Assembly (NCBI GenBank): GCA_016721425.1
Contig: JADKID010000022.1
Location: 1 to 64,000, forward strand
DNA length: 64,000 nucleotides
Direction of reading: 5' to 3'
Source of the DNA: Bryobacterales bacterium
Lineage (GTDB): Bacteria; Acidobacteriota; Terriglobia; Bryobacterales; Bryobacteraceae
Part shown: one piece after another, positions 16,316 to 24,489 of the stretch
How the letters are laid out: the number at the start of each line of letters is the position of its first letter
Position numbering within the stretch: position 1 is the first letter of the stretch
Made by a program: the position numbers and the translations under genes
Notes under the pieces: generated by a model
The model's database searches: none
What the model was told of the DNA's origin: nothing
Seen by the model: only the letters and a program-made list of their open reading frames with translations

Positions 16316-19300
16316 TTGAGATTCCGCAATCCTGGTGCTGGTAGTGTCTTCGCATTCTTCTGCCTGACTTCGCCGGTGCTGGCGCAGACGTTCAACTACG
16401 GGGAAGCACTGCAAAAATCCGTATTTTTCTATGATGCGCAGCGTTCCGGGGCGTTGCCGGCGGATCAGCGGGTGAACTGGCGCGGGCCTTCGGGTTTGCA
16501 GGATGGGGCGGACCAGGGTGTGGATCTGACGGGCGGCTGGTATGACGCGGGCGACCATGTGAAATTCGGGTTGCCGATGGCGTCGAGCGCGACGTTGCTG
16601 GCGTGGGGGATGATCGAATACCGGGACGCGTATGTGCAGAGCGGGCAGATGGCGCCGGCGCTGAAGAACCTGCGGTGGGCGACGGACTACTTTCTGAAGG
16701 CGAGCGCGACACCGAACGAGCTGTGGGGTCAGGTGGGCAATGGGGGGATGGACCACGCGTGGTGGGGCGGCGCGGAGGTGATGCCGATGGTGCGGCCGGC
16801 GTACAAGGTGACGGCGGCGTGTCCGGGATCGGATCTGGCGGGCGAGACGGCGGCGGCGCTGGCGGCGGCCTCGCTGGTGTTCCAGGCGAACGGGGATGCG
16901 GCATACGCGGCCACGCTGCTGGCGCGGGCGCGCGCGCTGTACACGTTTGCCGATACGTACAAGGGCGCCTATTCGCAGTGCATCGGGGACGCGGCGGCGT
17001 ACTACAACTCGTGGAGCGGGTATAACGACGAACTGGTATGGGGGGCGACGTGGCTGTACAGGGCGACGCAGGAGGCCGGGTACTTGCAGAAGGCGCAGCA
17101 GTATTACAGCGCCATCGGCGGGCAGTTTTTGTGGACGATCAACTGGGACGACAAGGCGTATGGCTCCTATGTGCTGCTGGCGCAATTGACGGGGGCGGCG
17201 CAGTACCGGCAGGACGCGGAGCGGTATCTGGACTACTGGTCCGCGGGTTACAACGGGCAGCGGGTGCGGTATACGCCGGGGGGGCTGGCTTACCTGGACA
17301 CGTGGGGCTCGTTGCGGTATGCGGCCAACACGGCGTTTACGGCGTTTGTGTATGCAGACTGGCTGAAGACGAAGAACCTGGATGTGACGCGGCAGGACCG
17401 GTACCAGGCGTTTGGCGAGCGGCAGATCAACTACATTCTGGGGCAGAACCCGCGGTCTTCGAGCTATGTGGTGGGTTTTGGCGCCAATCCGCCGGTGAAT
17501 CCGCACCACAGGACGGCGCACGGATCGTGGACGAATGACATTTCCTCGCCGGCGAATAGTGTGCACACGTTGTATGGCGCGCTGGTGGGCGGTCCGGACC
17601 TGAACGACAGCTATGCGGACAGCCGGGGCGACTATGTGAAGAACGAGGTGGCGACGGACTACAACGCGGCGTTCACGGGAGCGCTGGCGCGGATGTACCA
17701 GGCGCATGGCGGCAATCCGCTGGCTGGTTTTCCGGCGCCGGAAGCGGCGAGCCGGGATGAGATCTTCGTGGAAGCGGCGGTCAATTCGCAGGGCGCGAAC
17801 TATCTGGAAGTGGCGGCGTATGTGAACAACCGCTCGGCGTGGCCGGCGCGGATGGCGGATCAGCTAACGATGCGGTATTTCTTCACGCTGGACGCGGGGC
17901 TGCCCTCCAGCATCGCGGTGAGCACGGCGTACAACCAGTGCGGATCGGCGACGGGGCCGACGCCGTGGTCGGGCAACGTGTATTACGTGGAGGTGAGCTG
18001 CGTGGGCGTGAAGATCGCGCCGGCGGGGCAATCGGAATCGCGCAAGCAGGTGCAGTTCCGGATGACGTCCTCGGGGGGCGGGTGGAACAACGCGAACGAC
18101 TGGTCTTACACGGGGATGGCGGCGAGCGGGGCGACGCCGGTGCGGATGCCCAACATCGTGCTGTATGACAAGGGCGTGCGGATCTGGGGCACGGAGCCGG
18201 GCGGCGGCACACCGCAGCCGCTGGCGATTGCGAATGGCAATCCGCTGCCGGGTGGTGTGATCGGCACCCCGTACGCGGTGCAGTTTAGCGCGACAGGGGG
18301 CACGCCTCCTTATACGGGTTGGACGGTGGTGACTGGGTCGCTGCCGGCCAATTTGAATCTGAACGCGAGCAGCGGGGCATTGAGCGGAACTCCGAGCGCG
18401 GCGGTGGCGGCGAGTTTCCGGGTGCGGGTCACTGACAGCAAGGGCGCGACGGCGGAGGCGGCCTATACGCTGGCGGTGACGGCGCCTGTGGTGGCTCCGG
18501 TGGTTGTCTCGACGGCATCGCTGGCTACGGGGACGGTGGGCGTGGCGTACACGCAGACGTTGCAGGCGAGCGGGGGGACGGCGCCGTATACGTGGAGCGC
18601 GGCGGCCAACGCGTCGCCGGGCGGGCTGCAACTTTCGACGGCGGGCGTGATTGCGGGCGTGCCGGCGGCGGCGGGCACGACGGTGTTTTCCGTGACGGCT
18701 ACGGACAAGGCCGGCGCAACGGGATCGAAGAGTCTGACTTTGACGATTGCGGCGCCGCCTCCGGCGGGCGCGTTGCAGGCGCTGTACCGGACGGGCAATG
18801 CGAGCGCCAGTACGAACTCACTTTCGCCGCAGTTCCGGATTGCGAACAAATCGGGCGCGGCGGCAACATTGGATGCGGTGACGATCCGCTACTACTTCAC
18901 GGTGGATGGTGAGCGTCCGCTGGTGTCTTGGTGTGACTGGTCCAGCGTGGACTGCGCGAACGTGACGCGGAAGTTTGTTGCGGTGGGCGGGGGGAGCTAC
19001 TACCTGGAGCTGGGATTCCTGCCGGCGGCCGGCTCGGTGGCGGGCGGCGGGACGGGAGCCGAGGTACAGATCCGGATCGCCAAGGACAACTGGACGAATT
19101 TCACGCAGAGCGATGACGCATCGTTTGACGGGACGATGGCGGCGTTTGCGCCGTCGATGCGGGTGCCGATGTATCGCAACGGCGCGCTGGTATGGGGCAA
19201 TGAGCCGGGCGGGAGCACGCCGCCGGCTCCGGCGCCGGTGCAGATCACGACGACGTCGCTGCCTGCGGGCGTGACGGGGGTGGCGTATTCGGCGCAGCTT

Positions 19301-19810
19301 CAGGTGAGCGGAGGAGTGGGGCCGTATGTGTGGAGTGTGACGCAGGGGACGCTGCCGGTGGGGCTGACGTGGAATCCTGCCACCGGAGCGATCACAGGCT
19401 CCACGGCGCAGAGCGGGACGTTTGCCTTGACGTTCCAGGTGAAGGACTCGGCCGCGGCCGTGGCGACGCGGGCGCTCTCGCTGGTGATCAGCGCACCTGT
19501 GGCGGCGGCGGGCTGCACGGTGAGCTACAAGGTGGGCAGCAACTGGGGCAGCGGATTTCTGGCCGACGTGACCATTACGAGCAAGGCGGCGGTGAGCGGA
19601 TGGACGCTGGGGTGGACGTTCCCGGGTCCGCAGCGGATTGTGAATCTGTGGAACGGCGCGCTGACGCAGACGAGCAACACGGTGCAGGTGAAGAACGCTT
19701 CGTTCAACGGCAACATCGCGGCGGGCGGCTCGGTGACGTTTGGCTTCCAGGCAGTGGGGGCGGCGGCGGCGCCGGCGGGTTTCACGCTGAACGGCAAGGC
19801 CTGCCAGTAG
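16316..19810 (+). CDS. Multi-domain GH9 endoglucanase with three carbohydrate-binding modules
   Basis: 1164 aa secreted enzyme. The start is TTG 16316, supported by GAGGGGGCG six bases upstream and an immediate signal peptide ending VLA. Residues ~24-470 are a GH9 catalytic domain: base motif DAGDHVKFGLPMA at ~76, LGQNPRSSSYVVGFG with NPHHRTAHGSW near 400, and proton-donor region NEVATDYNAAFTGAL near 442. Then CBM3-like ~480-630, two putative Ig (He_PIG-like) modules ~635-815, a second CBM3-like ~820-965 with paired Cys, a third Ig module ~970-1060, and a C-terminal CBM2-like module ~1065-1164 (SGWTLGWTFPGPQRIVNLWN). It would hydrolyse cellulose or mixed glucans outside the cell. Confidence 0.93.
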   Translation: MRFRNPGAGSVFAFFCLTSPVLAQTFNYGEALQKSVFFYDAQRSGALPADQRVNWRGPSGLQDGADQGVDLTGGWYDAGDHVKFGLPMASSATLLAWGMIEYRDAYVQSGQMAPALKNLRWATDYFLKASATPNELWGQVGNGGMDHAWWGGAEVMPMVRPAYKVTAACPGSDLAGETAAALAAASLVFQANGDAAYAATLLARARALYTFADTYKGAYSQCIGDAAAYYNSWSGYNDELVWGATWLYRATQEAGYLQKAQQYYSAIGGQFLWTINWDDKAYGSYVLLAQLTGAAQYRQDAERYLDYWSAGYNGQRVRYTPGGLAYLDTWGSLRYAANTAFTAFVYADWLKTKNLDVTRQDRYQAFGERQINYILGQNPRSSSYVVGFGANPPVNPHHRTAHGSWTNDISSPANSVHTLYGALVGGPDLNDSYADSRGDYVKNEVATDYNAAFTGALARMYQAHGGNPLAGFPAPEAASRDEIFVEAAVNSQGANYLEVAAYVNNRSAWPARMADQLTMRYFFTLDAGLPSSIAVSTAYNQCGSATGPTPWSGNVYYVEVSCVGVKIAPAGQSESRKQVQFRMTSSGGGWNNANDWSYTGMAASGATPVRMPNIVLYDKGVRIWGTEPGGGTPQPLAIANGNPLPGGVIGTPYAVQFSATGGTPPYTGWTVVTGSLPANLNLNASSGALSGTPSAAVAASFRVRVTDSKGATAEAAYTLAVTAPVVAPVVVSTASLATGTVGVAYTQTLQASGGTAPYTWSAAANASPGGLQLSTAGVIAGVPAAAGTTVFSVTATDKAGATGSKSLTLTIAAPPPAGALQALYRTGNASASTNSLSPQFRIANKSGAAATLDAVTIRYYFTVDGERPLVSWCDWSSVDCANVTRKFVAVGGGSYYLELGFLPAAGSVAGGGTGAEVQIRIAKDNWTNFTQSDDASFDGTMAAFAPSMRVPMYRNGALVWGNEPGGSTPPAPAPVQITTTSLPAGVTGVAYSAQLQVSGGVGPYVWSVTQGTLPVGLTWNPATGAITGSTAQSGTFALTFQVKDSAAAVATRALSLVISAPVAAAGCTVSYKVGSNWGSGFLADVTITSKAAVSGWTLGWTFPGPQRIVNLWNGALTQTSNTVQVKNASFNGNIAAGGSVTFGFQAVGAAAAPAGFTLNGKACQ

Positions 19811-19854
19811 AGTTTTTGCTTCGCATGGGCGGAAGAGTCCGGTATTCTCGATGA

Positions 19855-20673
19855 ATGAAACTGGGAACGGGCACTGTGCGTGCGTGCGCGGTGGTGGTGT
19901 TGCTGCTGGGCGGGCTGGCGGCGCTGATACCGGGCCAGATGCGGGAGCGCGTGTGGGCACGCTATGAGCGCGAGATGCAGGACCCGGTGGAGGATCCGCC
20001 GGACGCATTGCGGAAAGCGGAGTTTGCGCTGGGGCGGCTGAGGTACCGGTCTCCGATGGATCGCGCGGGGCGGCGGTATTTCCGGTGGGGGATCGACGCC
20101 AACAAGGGCGACCGCACGTTCATCTCGCTGCTGGCGCGGCTGACGCGGATTGATGTGCAGCCGATTGAAACGATCGTCGATATTTCGAGTGATGAGATGT
20201 TCCAGCATCCGTGGATGATGGCGGGCTCGGTGGGCGATTGGCGGATTGCACCGCAAGAGGCGGCGCGGATGCGGCAGTACTTTGAGCGCGGCGGATTCCT
20301 GATGGTGGACGACTTTCACAACGAGCGGGAGTGGGCCAACTTCATGGCAGGCATCGAGCAGATGTATCCCGGCGCGGAGGTGGAGGAGATGGAAAATGCC
20401 GATGCGGCATTCCACGTGGTCTTCGATCAGAAGAAACGCATTCGAGTGCCGGGGGCGAACGTAGTGGATGGAGACCAGATTGAGCGCGGCGGAGTGGAGC
20501 CGCACTGGCGGGCGATCCGCGACTCGAAGGGTCACATGATCATTGCCATCTGTTTCAACATGGACGTGGGCGACGGGTGGGAGTATGCGGACGATCCGCA
20601 GTATCCGGAGAAGTATGGATCCGAGGCGATGCGGTTGGGCGTGAACTACGTGGCGTATGCGATGACGCACTGA
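19855..20673 (+). CDS. DUF4159 domain-containing protein
   Basis: 272 aa with an N-terminal membrane anchor or signal peptide (residues ~8-26). FALGRLRYRSPMDRAGRRYF, LTRIDVQPIETIVDISSDEM, YFERGGFLMVDDFHNEREW and FNMDVGDGWEYADDPQYPEK are typical of DUF4159, a class I glutamine-amidotransferase-like fold usually encoded beside MoxR/VWA membrane-bound regulatory genes. Here none are adjacent. No enzymatic role is established. It follows the GH9 gene by 44 bases and ends at a hairpin. Confidence 0.82.
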   Translation: MKLGTGTVRACAVVVLLLGGLAALIPGQMRERVWARYEREMQDPVEDPPDALRKAEFALGRLRYRSPMDRAGRRYFRWGIDANKGDRTFISLLARLTRIDVQPIETIVDISSDEMFQHPWMMAGSVGDWRIAPQEAARMRQYFERGGFLMVDDFHNEREWANFMAGIEQMYPGAEVEEMENADAAFHVVFDQKKRIRVPGANVVDGDQIERGGVEPHWRAIRDSKGHMIIAICFNMDVGDGWEYADDPQYPEKYGSEAMRLGVNYVAYAMTH

Positions 20674-20695
20674 GGGCGTCCGGAGAGGGACGCCC
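20674..20695. terminator. Hairpin between convergent genes
   Basis: 8-bp perfect stem GGGCGTCC/GGACGCCC (20674-20681 with 20688-20695) and a GGAGAG loop. It starts at the base after the stop of the DUF4159 gene and lies 20 bases past the end of the convergent PEP-CTERM gene. No U-tract on either side, so termination is likely but not certain. Confidence 0.5.
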
Positions 20696-20715
20696 GGTGC
20701 GCGGGGCAGGGCGGG

Positions 20716-21282
20716 TTAGCGGAGGCGGCGGCGGGCGGCGAAGCCGAGTGCGCCGAGGCCGAGGGCGAGCATGGCCGAGGTGGCGGGCTCGGGGACGGAG
20801 CTGACTTCGGGAGAACTGGCCGAGGTGTCCAACTGGCTGTCACCGATGAGGTCGGCAATGGCGGCGATCGCGCCGGAGTTGCTGGTGAGGGTGACGGAGA
20901 AGGTGGAGAGGATGGAGGGGCTGGGGGCGGTATAGGCGAGGCCGGCGAACTCCACGAGGAAGGTGATTTCTGAGCCGAAGGTGGCGTCGTGGACGAGGCC
21001 ATTGAGGAAGTCGGAATTGGTGAGGACGAGGGGGCCGGGGAGGGTGCCCACGGCTCCGCCATCGGGACCGATTGAGACGGGGCCGAGGCTACCGCCGGTG
21101 ATGAGGAAGCTGGTGACGGTGGCGGTGCCGGGGTCGTAGACATCGGGGAAGGAGCCGGGGTTGAACTGGATGTCGATGGTCCCGGTCTCTCCGCTCAGCG
21201 TAGAGGTATTGATGGTGAACGGGATGGGTGCAGCTGCCGCGAAGGCGGCGAAGAGAAGAGTAGTGAGCAGAAGTTTTTTCAT
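20716..21282 (-). CDS. PEP-CTERM sorting domain protein
   Basis: 188 aa exported protein. Signal peptide MKKLLLTTLLFAAFAAAAP, then a beta-rich body (INTSTLSGETGTIDIQFNPG) of the kind seen in short PEP-CTERM proteins, then the sorting signal SVPEPATSAMLALGLGALG followed by ARRRLR. Such tails are cut and anchored by an exosortase/EpsH; no exosortase gene lies in the window. Its role may be in matrix or surface polysaccharide. Gene-proximal TTTTTTC upstream of the ATG leaves a weak ribosome site. Confidence 0.88.
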   Translation of the reverse strand: MKKLLLTTLLFAAFAAAAPIPFTINTSTLSGETGTIDIQFNPGSFPDVYDPGTATVTSFLITGGSLGPVSIGPDGGAVGTLPGPLVLTNSDFLNGLVHDATFGSEITFLVEFAGLAYTAPSPSILSTFSVTLTSNSGAIAAIADLIGDSQLDTSASSPEVSSVPEPATSAMLALGLGALGFAARRRLR

Positions 21283-21311
21283 AGCTGGTTGATCTCGATT
21301 GGAAAATTGAT

Positions 21312-24300
21312 TTAGAGGCCGCCGGCGAACACCGTGGCGGAGTATGTGATTGCCTTTACGGCGTTCAAGGAGAACGTGAGGGGCACGATGATGGTCTGGC
21401 CGGGGGCGAGGGGCGCGGCGAGATTGTAGATTGCCGAGGCGGGCGAGGTGGAGGCGGCGTTGGTGAGCCGGACGCCATCGGGCAGGCCGGTGATGACCAA
21501 CTGGAGGGGGCCGCTGATGGCGGATGCGGTGTTGTTGGTGACACGGACGGAGCTGGTGGCGGTGAGCGCGGTGCGATTGTAGACAACGCCGGCGCGGGCG
21601 ATGGCGAGCTGGGCGGTGATGTTGGCGGCGGTGGTGAGCTGGACGTAGACGGGGTCGTGATCGGAGTAGCGCACCGGAGTATTGAAGTCGCCGCGGAAGG
21701 TCTCGTTGAAGTCCGCGTTGATGCGGACGTAGCCGCCGCCGACGAACTGGGCGAGAGCGGCGGGGTTGAGGATGGCGTGATCGAGGGTCTGGTGATTGCC
21801 ATCGAAGACGTAGGAGTACTGCTGGGCGCGCTGGAGGAGCGAGAGCAGATTGGTCATGTTGGGATAGGTGGGGTCGATTGTGGCGGTAAGGACCTTAGTG
21901 GCAGGCGCCGGGGTGCCCATGATGGCGTTGATGGAATCGACGTAGCCGTCGTTGACCTCAAAGGCGTTGAAGTCGCCGACGAGGATGATCTTTGCGGCTG
22001 GGTCGGCAATGAGCTCGGCTTGGACGAGTTGGGCGAGGTCGTTGACCTGGGCGGCGCGCTTGGTGCGGACGCGTCCGCCTTCGGTGCTCAGTGCGCACGG
22101 TGTGGTGTCGCCGACGCCGTTCAGCGATCGGAGGTGGTTGACGAAGACGACAAACGGGAGGGTGGCGCTACCCTTGGTGGCCGAGCCGCGGAAGCGGAGG
22201 GGCGGGCGATCATTGAGTATTTCTTGGGCGCCGGTGCAGGCGCTGGTGTAGGTGGTGGAGGCGCCGAATTGTGTTACCGATTCGATGGTGACGCCGGAGC
22301 GGACCAGGAAGCCGACGTCGATGCCGCCGGGGTCATTGCCCTCGACGAGGAAGGCGGTGTAGCCGGGGTTGAGCTCGGCGGCGCTGACGGCGTCGGAGTT
22401 GATGCGGGCAGCCAGAGCCTCGGCGACGTCGAGGTTTTCGACTTCTTCGAGTGCTACGACATCGGGTGCGCGGAGGTGGGTGCGAATGGTTTTGGAGATC
22501 TTGCCGAGGCGGCCATCGAAGGCGGACGGTGTGACCACCGCATCGCCGACGCCCGGATCGTTCACCGAATCAAAGAGGCGCTCCACGTTCATGGCTGCGA
22601 TGGTAACGGCGTTGGCGGGGGGAGCGGGCGCCGTGGTGGGGGAGAGCTGCGTTCCACCGACGGTGGGCGCCTGGGTGGGCAAGATGGTGAAGGCGCGGGC
22701 CGTGTAGTTCAGGACGCCGAGGAGATTGGTGAGAGTGGCGCCGGTATTGACGTCGATTTTTGGCAGGCCGGCGGCATCGGAATCGATGCGGATGCGCTCG
22801 GGGTTGGCATCGAAGATCGGGATCGTGCAGCCGGCGCCGGCGGCGCAGGCGGTGGCGGGGTTGGCGGGCGTATCGAGAACTTCGATTCCGGCTTCCCGCA
22901 TGGGGAGGGCAACGCCGGGGAGAACTGCGAAGAGGACTCCGTTGCTTGCCGAGGTGGCGCTGGATTCGGTGACGCTGCCTGCGGTGGGGGCGACGACGGT
23001 GAGGCTGGCGGCTTGCACTCGCATGCCCTCGAAGCGTTCGAGCTGATCGGGGCCGCCGGCGGCAGTGAGGTTGGCGGCGGAGATCGTGCTGGGCGAGGGC
23101 AGTGGGTTGCCGGCGGAGAGCTGGACGACGGTGGGGCTGGTGATCTCAGTGAGGGTGCGGCTGTTGGGGTCCGAGCTCGACTTGAATTCGGTGACGGTGC
23201 CGATGACCTGAACGGAGTTGCCGACGACGGCGGCGGCGGGCGGCGCCGAACTGGTGAAGACGAAGATGCCTTCGGAGGTGAGCGGATCGGAATCGATGGA
23301 CGCGTCGGGCGTCTGGAGGAAGAAGCCGTTGTTGATGAGGGCTGTGACGATGCCAGTGGTGGAGACGGTCATGCCGGTGAAGGGGGAAAGCAGGCCGGAG
23401 CCCTGAATGGCGCTGATCGTTGTGATGGCCGGGTCGTCGTTGAGGATGGTGCCCTGACCCTGGGCGTCGGCGCCGGTGGCGCCGGTGAGGTTGGTGACGT
23501 TGACGAAGAAGGTTTCGTTGGGTTCAAAGGCGGAGTCGCCATTGACGGATACGACGAAACTATACGTGGAACTGCCGGCGGGGATGGTCTGGGCTGTCAG
23601 GGACTGGCCGGTGTAGTCGAGGTTGGCGGTGGTGGCGGTGCCATCGGCGGTGGCGATGTCGAAGGAGACGCCGCCGGCGCCGGCGGGCTGGGAGAGAGAG
23701 ACGGTGAAGGTAAAGTTGGTGGCGCCGGAATTGGCTTCAGCGGCGCTGACGTCGTTGATGCTGAGAGTGGTGACAAGGGCGGCGGTGCCGGCGGGGGTGA
23801 TGGAGAAGTCGTCGACGGCGAGGCCGTCATCGGCGCCGGAGGCGTTCGAGTCCGTCCAGCGAATCCAGAACGTGGCGCCGGCTGGGATGTTCAGGGAAGA
23901 GATGGTGGAACTGATCGCGGTCCGATTGGCGGCGGCGTTGCCGTCGAGAGCGCCGGTGGTGGTTGTGGCGGGGGAAGTGAAATCGAGCGTATCGACTCCG
24001 GTCCAAGTGCCATTGCTGAGGGTTGTCGCGTCGGTGGAGTATTCAAAGTCGATCCTATCGGCGCGCGACGCAGTGCCTAGGCGCCATTGCTCGCCGGTAT
24101 AGCTAATGGCGAGAGAAGTAATGGCAGAGCCGGTGTTGTTGGTGAAAGAAGCTCCGAACTTGGGAGTCAGGCTGCCGCTGAGCAGGCCGCCGAGAGCACG
24201 CTCGGTGGAGCTGGCAGCGCCGAAGCTGTATGTATCGCCGGAGTTGGCTGAGCCGGTGCCAGCGGTGTAGAGCGTGTTGGCATTGGTTCCGGACTCCAAT

Positions 24301-24455
24301 AACGCCCAGCCGGAAGGGAGAGTGGAACTGGTGCCGGTTGTGGCCAGCGTGTCGAAATTCTGTGTGTAGGGCGACCCGAGGGTGGCGAGGGAAACCTGCG
24401 CGTGGGCGACAGAGCAGAGGAGTACCGCCAATGGTACGAGGGAGGATTTACGCAT
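21312..24455 (-). CDS. ExeM/NucH-like extracellular endonuclease with Calx-beta domain
   Basis: 1047 aa. Signal peptide (MRKSSLVPLAVLLCSVAHA), an N-terminal jelly-roll domain to ~225 (QNFDTLATTGTSSTLPSGW), a Calx-beta domain ~229-345 ending VTNLTGATGADAQGQGTILN, an OB-like region ~350-600, and an endonuclease/exonuclease/phosphatase domain ~620-960. Catalytic-type motifs in the last are VTIAAMNVERLF, DVVALEEVEN, GGIDVGFLVRSG, FVNHLRS, ILVGDFNAFEVNDG and RYSDHDPVYVQL. A C-terminal beta domain follows. It would degrade extracellular DNA. ATG 24455 lies only about 15 bases from a minus-strand GCGTTACACTA element, with no Shine-Dalgarno sequence visible. Confidence 0.87.
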   Translation of the reverse strand: MRKSSLVPLAVLLCSVAHAQVSLATLGSPYTQNFDTLATTGTSSTLPSGWALLESGTNANTLYTAGTGSANSGDTYSFGAASSTERALGGLLSGSLTPKFGASFTNNTGSAITSLAISYTGEQWRLGTASRADRIDFEYSTDATTLSNGTWTGVDTLDFTSPATTTTGALDGNAAANRTAISSTISSLNIPAGATFWIRWTDSNASGADDGLAVDDFSITPAGTAALVTTLSINDVSAAEANSGATNFTFTVSLSQPAGAGGVSFDIATADGTATTANLDYTGQSLTAQTIPAGSSTYSFVVSVNGDSAFEPNETFFVNVTNLTGATGADAQGQGTILNDDPAITTISAIQGSGLLSPFTGMTVSTTGIVTALINNGFFLQTPDASIDSDPLTSEGIFVFTSSAPPAAAVVGNSVQVIGTVTEFKSSSDPNSRTLTEITSPTVVQLSAGNPLPSPSTISAANLTAAGGPDQLERFEGMRVQAASLTVVAPTAGSVTESSATSASNGVLFAVLPGVALPMREAGIEVLDTPANPATACAAGAGCTIPIFDANPERIRIDSDAAGLPKIDVNTGATLTNLLGVLNYTARAFTILPTQAPTVGGTQLSPTTAPAPPANAVTIAAMNVERLFDSVNDPGVGDAVVTPSAFDGRLGKISKTIRTHLRAPDVVALEEVENLDVAEALAARINSDAVSAAELNPGYTAFLVEGNDPGGIDVGFLVRSGVTIESVTQFGASTTYTSACTGAQEILNDRPPLRFRGSATKGSATLPFVVFVNHLRSLNGVGDTTPCALSTEGGRVRTKRAAQVNDLAQLVQAELIADPAAKIILVGDFNAFEVNDGYVDSINAIMGTPAPATKVLTATIDPTYPNMTNLLSLLQRAQQYSYVFDGNHQTLDHAILNPAALAQFVGGGYVRINADFNETFRGDFNTPVRYSDHDPVYVQLTTAANITAQLAIARAGVVYNRTALTATSSVRVTNNTASAISGPLQLVITGLPDGVRLTNAASTSPASAIYNLAAPLAPGQTIIVPLTFSLNAVKAITYSATVFAGGL

Positions 24456-24489
24456 GGTGCAGTGAGAATAGTGTAACGCGAATGGGGTG

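Noticed and set aside
16268..17707. 479-codon minus-strand open frame opposite GH9
   Set aside because: Arg/Pro-rich shadow; GH9 catalytic motifs lie on the other strand.
21657..24080. 807-codon plus-strand open frame opposite the ExeM-like gene
   Set aside because: Gly/Asp/Glu-rich mirror of the real minus-strand gene, no signal peptide or motif.
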